Assembly (NCBI RefSeq): GCF_031877795.1
Contig: NC_133931.1
Coordinates: 24,488,264-24,552,263 of the forward strand
Reading direction: 5' to 3'
DNA from: Strix aluco
Taxonomy: Eukaryota > Chordata > Aves > Strigiformes > Strigidae
Length of the DNA: 64,000 bases
Under the pieces are notes generated by a model. That model was not told where the DNA came from. It saw only the letters and a list, made by a program, of their open reading frames with translations, and did not search any database. A program made the translations under genes and the position numbers. This document shows, piece by piece, positions 26,386 to 38,375 of this stretch. The stretch's first letter is position 1. Each line of letters starts with the position of its first letter.

Positions 26386-29281
26386 CTGTTTTGAGCAGGT
26401 ATTAAACTGGGTGATCCAAAGGACAGCTTTGGCTTTCTGGCATTTGCCAGGAAAGAGTATATCAGGAAAAAAAATCACACCACAATTTTCCTGTTAGTCA
26501 TATTTTTTCCCCTAAGTCATCACCAACCACTCTCTGTGCCCATCTCATTGGTGAGTTCTCACGTCCCTACATAATCAGAGCAGATACTTCTGCAGGTGTA
26601 TGTTCCCTAACTACACATACAAAAAGCAGGTCTCTGGATCCCCATCAAGTTACCCCCACCTTCCCCTGGATCCAAGGGAGATACAGGTCTTTGGACCTGT
26701 GCTGGGAAACCCCAGGGAGTTGTAGACTGGGCACAGGGCTGATCCAGGCCTCTTGCAGGCCTGTGGATGGGGAGAAGGGGTGAAGGGAGGGTAGATGGAC
26801 ACCCCCCAAGAATGAAAGAATAGAACAGATATTCAAGGAAAACCTCACAGGCAATTTCTTCCAGCTGATCCCTGCCATAATTTTTCCCACAGAAAAGCTG
26901 ATCTGGTACATCATTTCCATGAGACAGAAGGCTGTTTTATCACTGCTCGCTTCTCAGAGGTCTTAGACACTTGCTTTTAATCATATAGTGAATGCTGACA
27001 TCTGGTGGCATTCAATAACTAAACCTTCATTAAACAAATAAGTTTCGTTTTTAAGAAGTGTGCATTCTTATTTTCCCTTAGTTGGGTCCAGAAACAGGAT
27101 TTCTCCCAGACCACTTCAGACTGGGGATTAGTCTTAACTCACACGTTCCTGGATCTCTTGTGAGACACTTACATGGGCACTGGCCTTCAGACAAGGAAAG
27201 GATGGTCAGCCAAGGGAGCTGAGTCTGTTCAAACACAGTCATTCCAGCACAGAATGGAGCAAACAGCAACTTACCATTCCCCATTCTGAACACAGAGAAT
27301 CACTGCACTAAAAAGGAGTGATGCAAAACTACTATGGGCTTTAGCAGGAACAGAGCCACTGTAAAGTCTTAGATGTTAACACTTCTGCAATTTATTTTAT
27401 CTTTATTTCAAATTGGAGAAAAAGAAGCAAAATGGCATGTATGAATAGCGAGTGAGATGTACCAAAACCTTGTTTCATGGCAAGTGAGAATAAGTAGCAT
27501 GAAGTCAGCTGTCATGGTTTAAAAGATATCCATGATGTAGTTGTTCCATTAAAATTTGGATTAAAATCATGTTTAAATTTCATTTCCTCCAGTCCTAATC
27601 CTGCTTTTGATTAGTTTTAAGAGCAGTTGATGGTCTTGTGATTTGAAGATTTTGCATTTTAAATTTTGTGTATATGGTCTGGAATTTATGTGAAATTGTG
27701 GGTTTGATCTTTGACCTCTGTTTACTACAGTCCTGATTTGGCACTAATTTGATAGCAAGCCATAAGGGCCTACTGTAAACAAGCTGCTCACTTTACATAG
27801 CTATGTTTGGCTCCTAAATGAAGAAGTATGTGTGGAATATACTTTAGGTACTGTAGCCTGCTAAAGAAATAATAAAAAACACATCACTGCTTAGCTCTCC
27901 AGGTAACGTTTACATTTGGAGAAAACGTGAAAGTTGCATGCCTAATAGAGAGAGAAAATGCAATTCTTATCCATCTTAGGTTTGTTTGTTTAAAATTGTT
28001 CTTTAAAGTAATTGAGAGCTCAGGCCTTCTCTTCTGAAGTCAATGGGAACTTTGCCATTGATTTTAAAAGTATCAGGATTAAGCCTAAATTGGTAGGGTC
28101 TAAAAGGCAAAAATGAAAATGTCCGAAGTCTACAAATCTCTCAGTGATCCACCATCCAGAAAGGAAAGACAAAATCCTTCTCCAAGGTCCGTAAGGTACA
28201 TCTTGATTCCAGGACTCCTGTTTTTCGTACATTTGTAGACTTCAAGACAGAAAGCAACTTCCAGTCAAGACTGTAATTGATAGCATATGGAGTAGTACAT
28301 ACTTGCACCGTGGACTTGTAAAGCTGCTGGGGGAAGGGAGATGAAAGCTGCTTGTAAAAATCAACAGACTGTCTGTACACATCTTCCACAAGTTGTCCTG
28401 CGCTAACACTACACAGTATACCCTGCCTGCAACCCACCCCAGGCAGATTCCCCAGCTCACAGGTATGCCTTCAGGTATGGCCTTGCACACAGGAACTGAC
28501 CCAGCAAAAGTCTGCTTGCAGACATTTAACTCAGAAACATACCTGATCATCCTGCACAAGCTTAGCGCTTTTTGCACTAATCTAACAGTAGCAGCTATGT
28601 CCTCTGAGCAGCAGATTAAAACAAGGTCTTTAACTTTCTCCTGTATCACTGAGTTGGGACCATCCATTCCAGCAGTGAACTTCCCATCACCTGGGCTCTA
28701 TCCTCACAATGGAGAGCAGATGCTGGTGGGAACACCTAGGTACCCTGAAGGAAGGGCTGTTTTCCTATTTGGCAGAGGAGGAAACCATAACCTCTTTCAT
28801 TTTCTGGTATAGGGAGTCTTGGTAACTCTGACCAGAGCCCAGTAGTCAAGAATGTGGACTCTTCTCAGCTAAGAATGTGGTTCATCTACAGTGACGAAGT
28901 GTAAGCTCAGAGAAGTGATAGGACATGGGCAAGCAAACACAAAACGCCCTCTTGTTTCCTCTTCAAACACCCAAGTGCACTGAGTATTTGAAATGAAGAG
29001 ACCCTGGTGCCAGGTCAAGCTATCCATGGATGACTTCAAGAGGCTAAAGCAACTAGAGGTAGGAAACTGCATAATGCTTCTGTTGGTTTATGTGGTCCCA
29101 GTATCAGACAAGACAGAATTCAGGGAGACATATGGATCAAGCACTGTCTGAGATCATCTGAACCTGAGGTTGACAAAGCACTCATTGCAGTCTCCAAAAC
29201 CTTGTGACCCAACAGAGGAATATTATCTTATTTTAATAGAGACCCGTGCTTGGCCAAAGAATATCAGATAGATATATACAT

Positions 29282-29736
29282 CATCACAGAATCATCTAGG
29301 TTGGAAAAGACCTTGAAGATCATCTAGTCCAACCGTTAACCTAGCACTGACAGATCCCAACTACACCATATCCCTAAGTGCTATGTCGACCCTACTCCTA
29401 AACACCTCCAGGGATAGGGACTCCACCACCTCCCTGGGCAGCCCATTCCAATGCCTAACAACCCGTTCTGTAAAGAAATACTTCCTAATATCCAGTCTAA
29501 ACCTTCCCTGGCCCAACTTGAGGCCACTACCCCTTGTCTTATCCCTCATTACTTGGTTAAAGAGACTCATCCCCAGCTCTCTGCAACCTCCTTTCAGGTA
29601 GCTGTAGAGGGCGATGAGGTCTCCCCTCAGCCTCCTCTTCTCCAGACTAAACAACCCCAGTTCCCTCAGTCGCTCCTCGTACGACATGTGCTCCAGACCC
29701 TTCACCAGCTTCATTGCCCGTCTTTGCCCTTCTTTT
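29282..29736 (-). mobile_element. CR1 LINE 3' fragment, 5'-truncated
   Basis: The minus-strand frame 29361-29714 (117 codons) encodes the very C-terminus of CR1 ORF2, with blocks [20 protein letters not shown] and [20 protein letters not shown]. The 3' UTR runs to a CR1-type terminus at about 29282. Sequence and spacing match the plus-strand copy at 13837-14673 closely, so the two form an inverted pair of one subfamily. The 5' break lies where the reading ends in an A-rich duplicated stretch near 29730. Confidence 0.93.
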
Positions 29737-32700
29737 TACTATCAAAGTAAGGGAATCCATGCAATTAAAACCCACAATAGTCTCTTGTGTCTCCATTGCT
29801 CAGAAATAACCCAATCTGTTGAGAGCCTGATGGGAACCACTAGAGAAGGTAGATGTCATTTCTCAGGCTGTGTAGCCCCTTCTCTTCTACCCCAAAATGA
29901 CTGGCAATAGAATGGGAAGAGTCAAAGATTGCCACCCTGCAGATTACTCAGTTTAATCAACCTTGAGCTTTTCTAGCAAACCAACTCAAGCAGTATCTAC
30001 TCCATCTTCACAGGTGCTGTGTGCTACCCAGCGGGACCGAGATGCTGCTCACAGGGAGGATCAGTCCTGTCCTGATTCTGATGTGGGTCAGCCACCACAG
30101 CCAGGCACAAACATATTGTCTTTCCTCTGTTGCCTTTGCTGGGTGTAAAGACAGAGCCAGCAACAGCAACTCAGGTCACCTTTCTGACGATACTTCCCCT
30201 GAGGTATTTTTTGGACTACCCCAGATTCCCCACAGTATAACAAGAACAACAACCAAAAATACACACGCAGGGAGTCATACATTGTGCATTCTGAACATGT
30301 CCCCACTGATGTGACCCTGATTCTGGTGCCAGATCTCTGCTGTGCTGTTTTGCTAATGTATTGTGGTGCCCACTGAAAACACCTTATATTTCCATGGTTT
30401 TGAAGTGGCTGTAGTCTATTCTGCTGGCCCACCCTGCTTTTGAGGGACCCTCAAACAGAACTCGACTTTAGTCAGAAGCTTGCAGCACAGCTGTACGCCA
30501 CTGAAAACTGGAAGTAATGTTCTCAGTCAAAACGTCCTGCAGATCCCACCTTCTGCTTCCACTTTATGGGACATTTCCGCAGAATATTTTAAGCGTCAGT
30601 CCCAAGGGCTTTAATACCTTTATGCCAATAACCTTGGCATCACTTTCAGCCTGAAAACAACAATGCAAAAGTATAGGGACATTTGCGCATACTGAGTTGG
30701 TTTTGCTAATGGAGGGTGGTAACTGAGCAGAAATAGTTTCTAAAATGTTGTTTACTTTCTTAATCAGGATGGTTTACAATGTAAAGAAAGGTTAAATTCA
30801 TCTGTACAACTTTGGGCTCTTACACATGCAAGACAATCAGAGATTTTTGATAAATAAAGGATGCCATAAGAGCCCCTGGCATGGTTAGACGGAGTGGGCA
30901 TGTCTGGACCTTGTGTGGAACAGCGATCCGTCACTGTTAGATCAACTTCAAAAGCAATTCAACAAGGGCTCCACGTAGACAACATTACAGAAAACCTGTT
31001 CCAATAGCTTTCTTATGCAAGAGAAAACCACAGTCACATTTGTATTTTAGGCAGTGAACCAACAAGAATGAAGAAAAACAACAGCAACTGTCCTCAAGAG
31101 ATATTTTGGGCTGCTCCTCTCCTCCCACTCCCCTTACACTCTTTTTCAATCTCTTACCAGTTTGTGCATTTTTGGCAACAGAAAACCATACTGCAGAGGT
31201 CACTGGCAGGCTGGTGGGGACTGCTGTGGCTTTTGCCTACCAAAACCAACTTCCCCAGCCTGGGGAAGCATTGACCTCTTTGCTCTCCGTTTTGAGCTGG
31301 GGCAGAGGTGACTGTGGGTGAAGGAGGCAGAGGAATGGGAGAACTTTCCTCGGTCCAGCAACTTTTGACACCAGTTGCTGCTTTTCCTCTTCGCCTCAGG
31401 ATCTGCTATACAACAAGTGCAAATTGAGGATGACAAATAAGAACATTAGCATGGTGTTTCTGCTCAAATGATCTTCCTTGAAGTAGCTGATGTTGACACT
31501 TAAATTGTCAGCAGACTTCCAGTTTAGGCTCCAGTTAGAAGAATGGGTCCATTCACGCTTCCCTCTGAGCTATTGTTTCAACTCTCTCTAGACTGGGCAA
31601 ATATCACTGCAGCAGTTTACACTCCAGTTCTACTTTAAAGGGGTTTTTTGCAACCATAACCCAAATTGCCTAGAAACTTTTTTTTTTTTTTTTTTTTAAA
31701 TGTAAGCTTAGACTCCGGAGAATAATTACGCAATGTTGTAAAAATAGTTTGCAGCAATTTACATAGCCGTGAAATATTGGAGCTGTTTTTTTCCAGTGTA
31801 CCTATGTGTACATGTCTGCAGCTAGCTCCAGTATTTACAGGGGACTCACTGGAACTGTGATCACAGAAACTGGTATTTCAAGTTAGGCAACACACATGAA
31901 CAAAACATTTCTTGTTATAAGGCAAGGTTTTGTATTTTGGGGTGTTATATCACCACTAACTGAAGCAGCACCTTGCCGCTTTTGCCTTTCCTATATCATC
32001 TTCTGGGTGAATTCCAATAACATCCTTGTGGTTAATGCAGGCATTGGTTATGTAGTCAAGTAGGAGAGTATTAATTTAACTTCAGTTTCTTTCCTGTAAT
32101 TGTGTGTTCCTTCCATTTTCAAACAAGTTAATCATACTGAGGGGCTATATCTTCATTTCTCTCTCTGCAGTCAACTTTGCTGCTGCTCATTTCTATTAGG
32201 CAGCATATCTCCTTGCCTGCTGTAACCTCAGTCCCCAGACTGTTCTCCTGCTCGCTGACTTGTTCTCCTCTCTTGATGCATCTTGCTGATGGTAGAACCA
32301 CCTGTCCCACTGGAACTAAGTAAACAATCCTACTTCTTAAGAGCAGGAGAAAACTCTGCTGTAGCAGGTGGTAGAATAACTGCTCGCTGATCCTTTTCTG
32401 CTACACTAATTGTCAGGACTGGACATTTTCAAGCCCAGCTGACAAACAGGATAAACTAATACTGCCCAATACTTCCAAGGTACAGTATGAGATCTCTGGA
32501 TTGCAAGCAGTCATCTTGCCCAGAGCCTGAAGATGCAGTGGCTTAATTCTTCCTTTCTATGCTTCTCTAGAAACCTATTTCTGTCTCCCATGTAATTTTG
32601 CCAAGCTCCTACCTTGCTAGCTCCTAAGGTCCTTTTAAGGAGCTTTTTTAGTTGTTGTTTTCCCCAGGAGAGCTTAAGTGATCAAATCAAAAGTAACAGA

Positions 32701-33105
32701 GTGAATTGATAAAGCCATAGCCTAGGAACAAACCCATTGCCTGAAATCTCTGCAAAGAAACTATTCAGGAAATACAAGTGAAGAATATATGTCAGAAATA
32801 AGAATTTATGCAAGTGACTACATGCATACGGGAACAACTTCCAACCCCTGCAAAGTAACAGTGAGGAATTAATAACTGACCATTAGATTTAGGCACTGAT
32901 TTGAAGGAGTTAATTTCCCAGGCTGCCTTTTCAGAGCAGGGTGGGGCATTAGGGAAGTCAGAGAGAAAAAAAAAAGCTACCTGAATGCCCTGGGAAGGAG
33001 CAGCAAAACCTTCTGTCAAGCTCCCCTTTCTCTCCTATGCTACAATTACTCCCCAGCTGACGGTGTCCCGATGCCCTCGGCTGCACACACCTGTGTGCAG
33101 AGTGA
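29737..33105. other. Upstream region of the NIPAL2-like gene; no gene recognised
   Basis: Only short frames are present. A run of 20 T lies at 31678-31697. From about 33050 the sequence becomes clearly richer in G, C and CpG than its surroundings, which marks the start of the first-exon region. No TATA box was found at a sensible distance from the proposed start, so the transcription start site is undetermined. Confidence 0.5.
31678..31697. repeat. Poly(T) run, 20 bases
   Basis: Twenty consecutive T on the + strand. No retroposed sequence with a recognisable coding origin adjoins it on the complementary strand, so it is listed as a simple repeat only. Confidence 0.9.
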
Positions 33106-33420
33106 CCCACGCCAACAGCCTTTCCCACACCAGGAAGCGAGTGCCACACCCCCGTCCTGCTGCTTCTCCTCACAGCCACCCAGCCCCACTGGTGTGACAG
33201 CGCATGGCATGGCCAGTGGCCGGGGCATGAGGGCAGGGACATGGGCATCCTCCCTGTTTCGGAGTGGGCATCCTGGAACACATCCTTTGGGGGGGCAGGC
33301 ACTGGGAGCGGGACCCTCTCCGGCCCTTGGTACAGCACACACAAGGTAAGTGCCTGCCGTGCAGCACCATGCTGGGGCCCAGGAACATGTGGGCTCGGGG
33401 AGAGCAGGGTAATCATTTCA
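33050..33420 (+). promoter_or_regulatory. NIPAL2: GC- and CpG-enriched first-exon/promoter-proximal region
   Basis: By eye this stretch holds about a dozen CpG dinucleotides and is GC-rich, whereas the kilobases on either side are AT-rich and nearly free of CpG. It surrounds the proposed first coding exon. The CpG density is below that of a classical CpG island, so it may be a weak or eroded island. The exact promoter and transcription start cannot be placed from sequence. Confidence 0.45.
33241..33345 (+). CDS. NIPAL2: NIPAL2-like Mg2+ transporter, first coding exon (N-terminus)
   Basis: This exon encodes 35 residues, starting MGILPVSEW and ending LSGPWYSTHK, followed by a near-perfect donor (AAG|gtaagtg) in phase 0. 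It resembles the N-terminus of human NIPAL2 as I remember it: an N-glycosylation sequon (NTS at residues 13-15, compared with NFT), a Gly/Ala/Ser-rich linker, then LSGPWY compared with LSGDWY immediately before the first membrane segment. The ATG at 33241 is the only in-frame start after the upstream stop at 33103-33105. It has a good context, with G at -3 and G at +4. The human N-terminus is some ten residues longer and not conserved, so the start is tentative. A polypyrimidine-AG acceptor at 33157-33175 means this could instead be a second exon beginning at 33176. The tail is expected to face the lumen or outside. Confidence 0.75.
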
Positions 33421-36185
33421 GCCTCTCCCCACTGTCCTCCAAAGAACCCCCTTCCAGTGCCTGTTTGCTGCTGACACCTGCTCCCTCTTCACCTCGTTGT
33501 TCAGCCCACGCGTCCCTGGTTTCCCCCTCCAAGCAGTCCTTTCTGAGTAGGAACTGGGCAGAGAGCTGTGCTGTTCTGTGCTAGAGCATCACTGGTTTTT
33601 GTCATCGGTGTTTCTGTTGCTGTCAGTTCTGACAATGTATTTGAGCAACTGCAAAAGAGAGACTTGAAGCGGCCCCCGAGAACTAGCAAGTCGAAGCATC
33701 TGCTAACAATAAAAATGAATTGGAGGTTGATTAAACCCTTTACCTTTTCCCTGCTTTTTGCTTCACAAACAAGAAGGCATGGGAGGATGCTCAACATTCT
33801 TGTTTTTCACTGCATAAGAGGCAAACCACTTTTTTATGATGCAAAGTATTGGTATAAATTGTGCATAAAATGGCTTGCAACTAACTGCTCTCCTTTCTCT
33901 GTGAGCAGCCCAGTAGCAAGTTATAGCCCAGGGAAGGTCCCAAAAACTTTCCCTTCTGGATTCTATATTTGCTACTGGGTGGATATCCAGATGTCAGGAG
34001 GCATTTCTCAGTCCCGTGTTCTCAGAGGGAAGGAAACCTGTGAATTCCTGTGCTCGGGTTCCTGGAGCAGTAGGACACCTGGTTGATGGCCAGTGGCAGT
34101 GCTTCCCAGCACCAGAGCTGGGATCAATTATGGGAGACAAGAGTGTGGAGCCAAGGGTTACTGTGGGTTTGGGAGTTAGGGTCCCAGGGCTGGGAGTGTT
34201 TGCAGAGCTGCTGGAGGAAGGCAGCAATGGGAAACTCCCTTGGCATGGGGACACCGACCTCCACGTCACAGTGGTGTTATCAGTTTGCTTGCAAAACATC
34301 CCAGCCCTGCTCCTGTACTCCTTGGGGTGGTTGTGTGAGGATTGCTGTCTTTTAAGCCTGGTAGTTTTTTGGGAAGACTTGAATCATTTTTTAGTGTTGC
34401 TTGGGTATCTGCAGGTGAGATTGATTTTCTGTGCTTCCATTTACTTGAGTTGAGGCTTTGGAGCAGGTAGTAGGAAACTATGGGTCATGTGTTACTGCCA
34501 ACCTTCATTTTCCCAAGAGTTAAATTCTTCTGTGTACCCCCATTTTCACAGTTTAAATTTTTGGAAATATCAGAAACCAATTCCTCCCTCCATTCCCAGC
34601 TACCCTGGCTGTGATTCAGTGGATCATCCCAGTTTCAGGTCTTCACACAGAGGCTCTTTCCCTTCCCCTTTTCTTGAGGCCATTTCATCCTCTTGGTTTG
34701 GTTTGAAGAGGAGCTCTTCATTTTCTGCCTCTACAAGAGACCATAACTGCACCAGCTCTCATCTGCCTGGAAACATCCCAGGAAAGCTGAGGTGAATTGC
34801 TTTTCAGGGAGTATTTTTCAGTCCCTTTGGAACCATCAGGAGGTGAAAGAGCAAGATCCCTTTTCAAGAGCCCCTAGATATGAGGGGCTCAGTGTGGCTG
34901 CTGGTCAGAGCTACCTAGTGCCATGTCGGCATCAGAGACATCCATATGGGATCAGCAGATGTGACATATGAATTAGGGAAATCCGTGGCACTAGAGTAAG
35001 CTTTAAACAATGTCTGTAAACGTGCAGCTCCCTGGAAGAAGTTAAAGTGCCTGTGTCCACAAGGCTGTGTAGTATAACGTCTCCTTGTGCTGACACTACA
35101 TTTCTTTGGTTTATTTTTTTAATTGGGGTTATTCTGCCACGTCCCTGATCAGGCTAACTGGTGCCAGCTGTCAGCATGAGGGTAGAAGGGGGAATACATG
35201 GTCATGGAAAAAAAAAAGGGTGGAGGTAGGACTTCTCCTGTGCATCAGGTGGAGTTAGCTTTGTTGATGTTGCCTGAGGAACTGCACCTCTGAAATCAGC
35301 AACACAGGATCCCGTGGTCCTATAGCCTTCCCTGTCTCAGTGCTGTGTTGTATGTCTTGGGACATGGGCATGTTTAATGATGCAGTAAAATCTGATTAAA
35401 TATGTACTTAGTTCCTGAAATATTTCCTGACAAACTAATATTATTGTAATATTTTTGGGTCTGCTGGGGTAATGAATGTAAGAAGCCACTACATGTGGAC
35501 TTTGTCTGCTTAACACAAAGTGTATGTAATTGCCTCAGTTTAATCCTTTTTTATTTCCCTCAGCTCTTCTCAAAGGTTGTGTATTTATTTCCAATATTGT
35601 TGTTTATGGACAAAAACATTTTGCAAGATTAGTTGAGATTATTATCTACAATGCTGATCTTGATTTGACTTTGTATCAGAGAAGTAGAAAGCAGCTGGTT
35701 GAGAATAGTCAAGGAAAGCTCACATGTAACACTTCTTCCATAACTCATGGCTGTTGTGTGTAGTTACTGGGTGTAGTTGTTCAAGTGCAGAAGCTGAGCA
35801 GGAGATGGAAATTCATTGCACCTCTGCTTCTTTTTCCTCTTTTGCCTGTCTCTTAATAAACTCAGAGTTATTACTGGCTGCCCAGACACTCACCTCAAGA
35901 GATTGTTTTATTTCATGAGTTGTGGTAATAAATCATTTCGGTTCTATATTTGAGGTTTAAAATGTTGACAGCTCTTTCAGATGGATCTGTGGCCTCTTGT
36001 CCCGTGACAATATATCACAGCCTGTCACAGGCCATACGGGCAGGTGGTGAGTATGTGCAGCCAGGAAACCTGATCCTTTGAGTGGTCTAATTAGCGGGCA
36101 GTGGTGGCTGCTATCAGGTGCAATGAGAAATCCCAGAGATTAAACACATTGCTGTGAAGTCTTTCTATGCTGCCTTCCATCGTAT

Positions 36186-36207
36186 ACATGAAATCTAGAT
36201 TTCATGT
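36186..36207. repeat. 22-bp perfect palindrome
   Basis: The sequence reads identically on both strands. Each 11-base arm starts acatgaaatct, and the arms meet at ctag with no loop. Perfect palindromes of this size are uncommon by chance in 64 kb. It lies in intron 1, with no transposon recognised around it. Confidence 0.95.
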
Positions 36208-38348
36208 GAAGTGTCACAATTAAGGTTTTTAGCTCATTCTGTTCAAGGAGAAAGTCCTAAGTGCAACTCACCCCACCTTGCTAACGGCTTGATGTTTAGT
36301 GACATTGAGCCCCAGCAAGGTGGGGGCATGGTTTGATCCCTGTGTCTTCCAGTGGCAGCACAGTCCCTGCTGGTACTTCTGTCACCGTCGGGGCTGCTGC
36401 CCTTGTGCTGTGAGGGACCCAGTGCAGGAAGGCATGGAGCTGCCACCATGAAGAGGAAGATTATTTCTCCATTTCCCTTAGCTGAGGAAGCTCCCCAGAA
36501 ATAGCGAGGGCCTCTTCAGCTGGCACTGCCGCCAGAGAAAAGAGTTATCATGGCACATGCTACAAACATTCACCAGGATATTTTAAGCACTTAAACAATG
36601 AAATTTCCAACCATGGTTTTCAATAAGGGAAAGCTCTAGACCAAGCCCATGGTGATTGCACACATGGGTCCCAACCAGAGAAGCTTTCCTCTGCAAGAAG
36701 CAATCACCAGATATTATCAGGCTGTTAAAGGTGAAAGCAAACCCTCCTGTTTTTGTTTTTTTTTTTTTTCCAATTCAGGTGTTTGTAGGGGGTTTTTAAT
36801 GCCGTTTTATCAGTCTCTGTAAGGTACCTTATGCTGCAGTCTGCTCCCTGATGGACTGCAGATGTTAACTGTTTCAGTTTAATCGGTAAACCATTCCCTG
36901 AGCATAGGGACAGTAGAGACAAACATGTCCTCACGCAGGTCCCTGCTGCTGTACTCAACTGTAAAGACTATGGTGAAAAGTTTTTCCTCTTTCCCTCCAG
37001 CTCCTTATTCTAAAACTGTTCACTGAAAGCAGACAAGGATATTGTTCTCTACCTGTCAGATTTCAGAGTTCACACAGTTTCAGTTTCCTTTATCTTAAGG
37101 GGGAATATGTATGGGAGAAAATGCATACTGTTTTCTTAGGTGGGAAATGTGTGTTATTTTCAGCCCTTATAAATCAAAAGGTAGGAAGAAGCCTTTGTTC
37201 AGTCTTTCAAATACACCTTTTTTACATCAGTCAGATTACAATGAAGCAGTATTGCAAACAGTTGCTGCCAGTGCTGATGCATGCTCTTCTGGTGGTGTTC
37301 TGCTGTCAGGAATCCAGATGCATGTCTATGGCTTAGTCCCCATTTAAATAGGTTCTGCTAGAAAAGGATGTGTGGCTTTGGATCATAAATGCAGGACTGC
37401 CAGCTGGGTGAGCTTTGCACCCAAGCTTTCAGGATCTGCCAGAGCTGTAGGTCTCATGTGCTGGAGGTTATGCTCTGATTAGCTTCAGTGTGAGTGAGAA
37501 GCTGACATAAGAAAGCAAAATAGAGCACTGGTTAGAAGGGATTACCCATATTTTTTTAACAACCTCATAAATCCATTCTGCCTTGCCAAACATCAACTGT
37601 CCCTGCAGATGTAAAGATCACAACGTGTCTGGTGTGAAATGAGCACACAGTTTATATAAACTGCTGCCTCTAAATTAAAGAAAGATCAGCTGCTGCATGG
37701 GAACTTATTCATTATTCAAAGGTAAAGGATATAAGTACAGGAGAGCCTTACTCCTTGCCTGTCACCTTGCACAGTACCATAAGCATGTTTGTATCATTGT
37801 GACTTTCACATTCCTTAGGGAAATGTAGCTTTTTTCCTTCAGTCACTGCAAGCAGAGCAGGAGTAAGCCATGCAGCTGTTTATCCCTCTGAATATAAAGG
37901 AGGCAGGGGATGGTGCAGCAGGTCTGGAAGAGATGCCCTGGGTGGGAAAGTAGCCCAGACTGGAGGTAGCATGCAGCTTTCTGAGCCAGCCTGAGGAGTG
38001 ACCTGCTTATCTAGTTTTCACTAGGGACTACTCTGGGTCCCAGAATAGTTTAATAGTGTTATTGGCAGGCCTCTATCACCCTGCTTGGGTTTCTTCTATC
38101 AAGGCTGGAAGGAGTCAGGTCCTGTGGCAGTTTCCCCCCAGAGCCCAGCATGGTGCTGAGTAGCAGATACAGCAAACCAACCCAGCTCCATGTTTTGAGC
38201 TTGGGGCACACAAACCCAAAGCAAATGCTGTTAATGGGAGAGCTCATCCTCCATCTGTTCTGGACACTTTCATCTCTTCAGCATTGCTGGCATAGCTGCT
38301 TGAATGAGTGCTTCCTAGCCTGACAGCCAACAGAAGCTGGTGAGCAAA

Positions 38349-38375
38349 GCCCTTTTATTTAGGCCCTTTTATTTA
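38349..38375. repeat. 14-bp-period tandem duplication
   Basis: The 13-base string gcccttttattta is present at 38349-38361 and again at 38363-38375. It is a minor slippage duplication. Confidence 0.85.

Larger units (their letters stand above)
20949..29281. other. Intergenic DNA; no gene recognised
   Basis: No exon, RNA gene or transposon could be supported. Scattered minus-strand frames at 25238-25809 (up to 140 codons) have no domain that I recognise and are probably chance. Small features are a (CA)7 run at 24676-24689 and a 13-bp direct repeat (tatagtttaaaac) at 26354-26366 and 26373-26385. Confidence 0.5.

Noticed and set aside
28242-28812. Overlapping 139-141 codon frames on both strands
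   Set aside because: No similarity recognised, and opposite-strand shadows of each other are typical of chance.
33568-34086. 172-codon plus-strand open frame in intron 1
   Set aside because: No recognisable domain and no matching splice sites. One frame of about this length is expected by chance in 64 kb on two strands.
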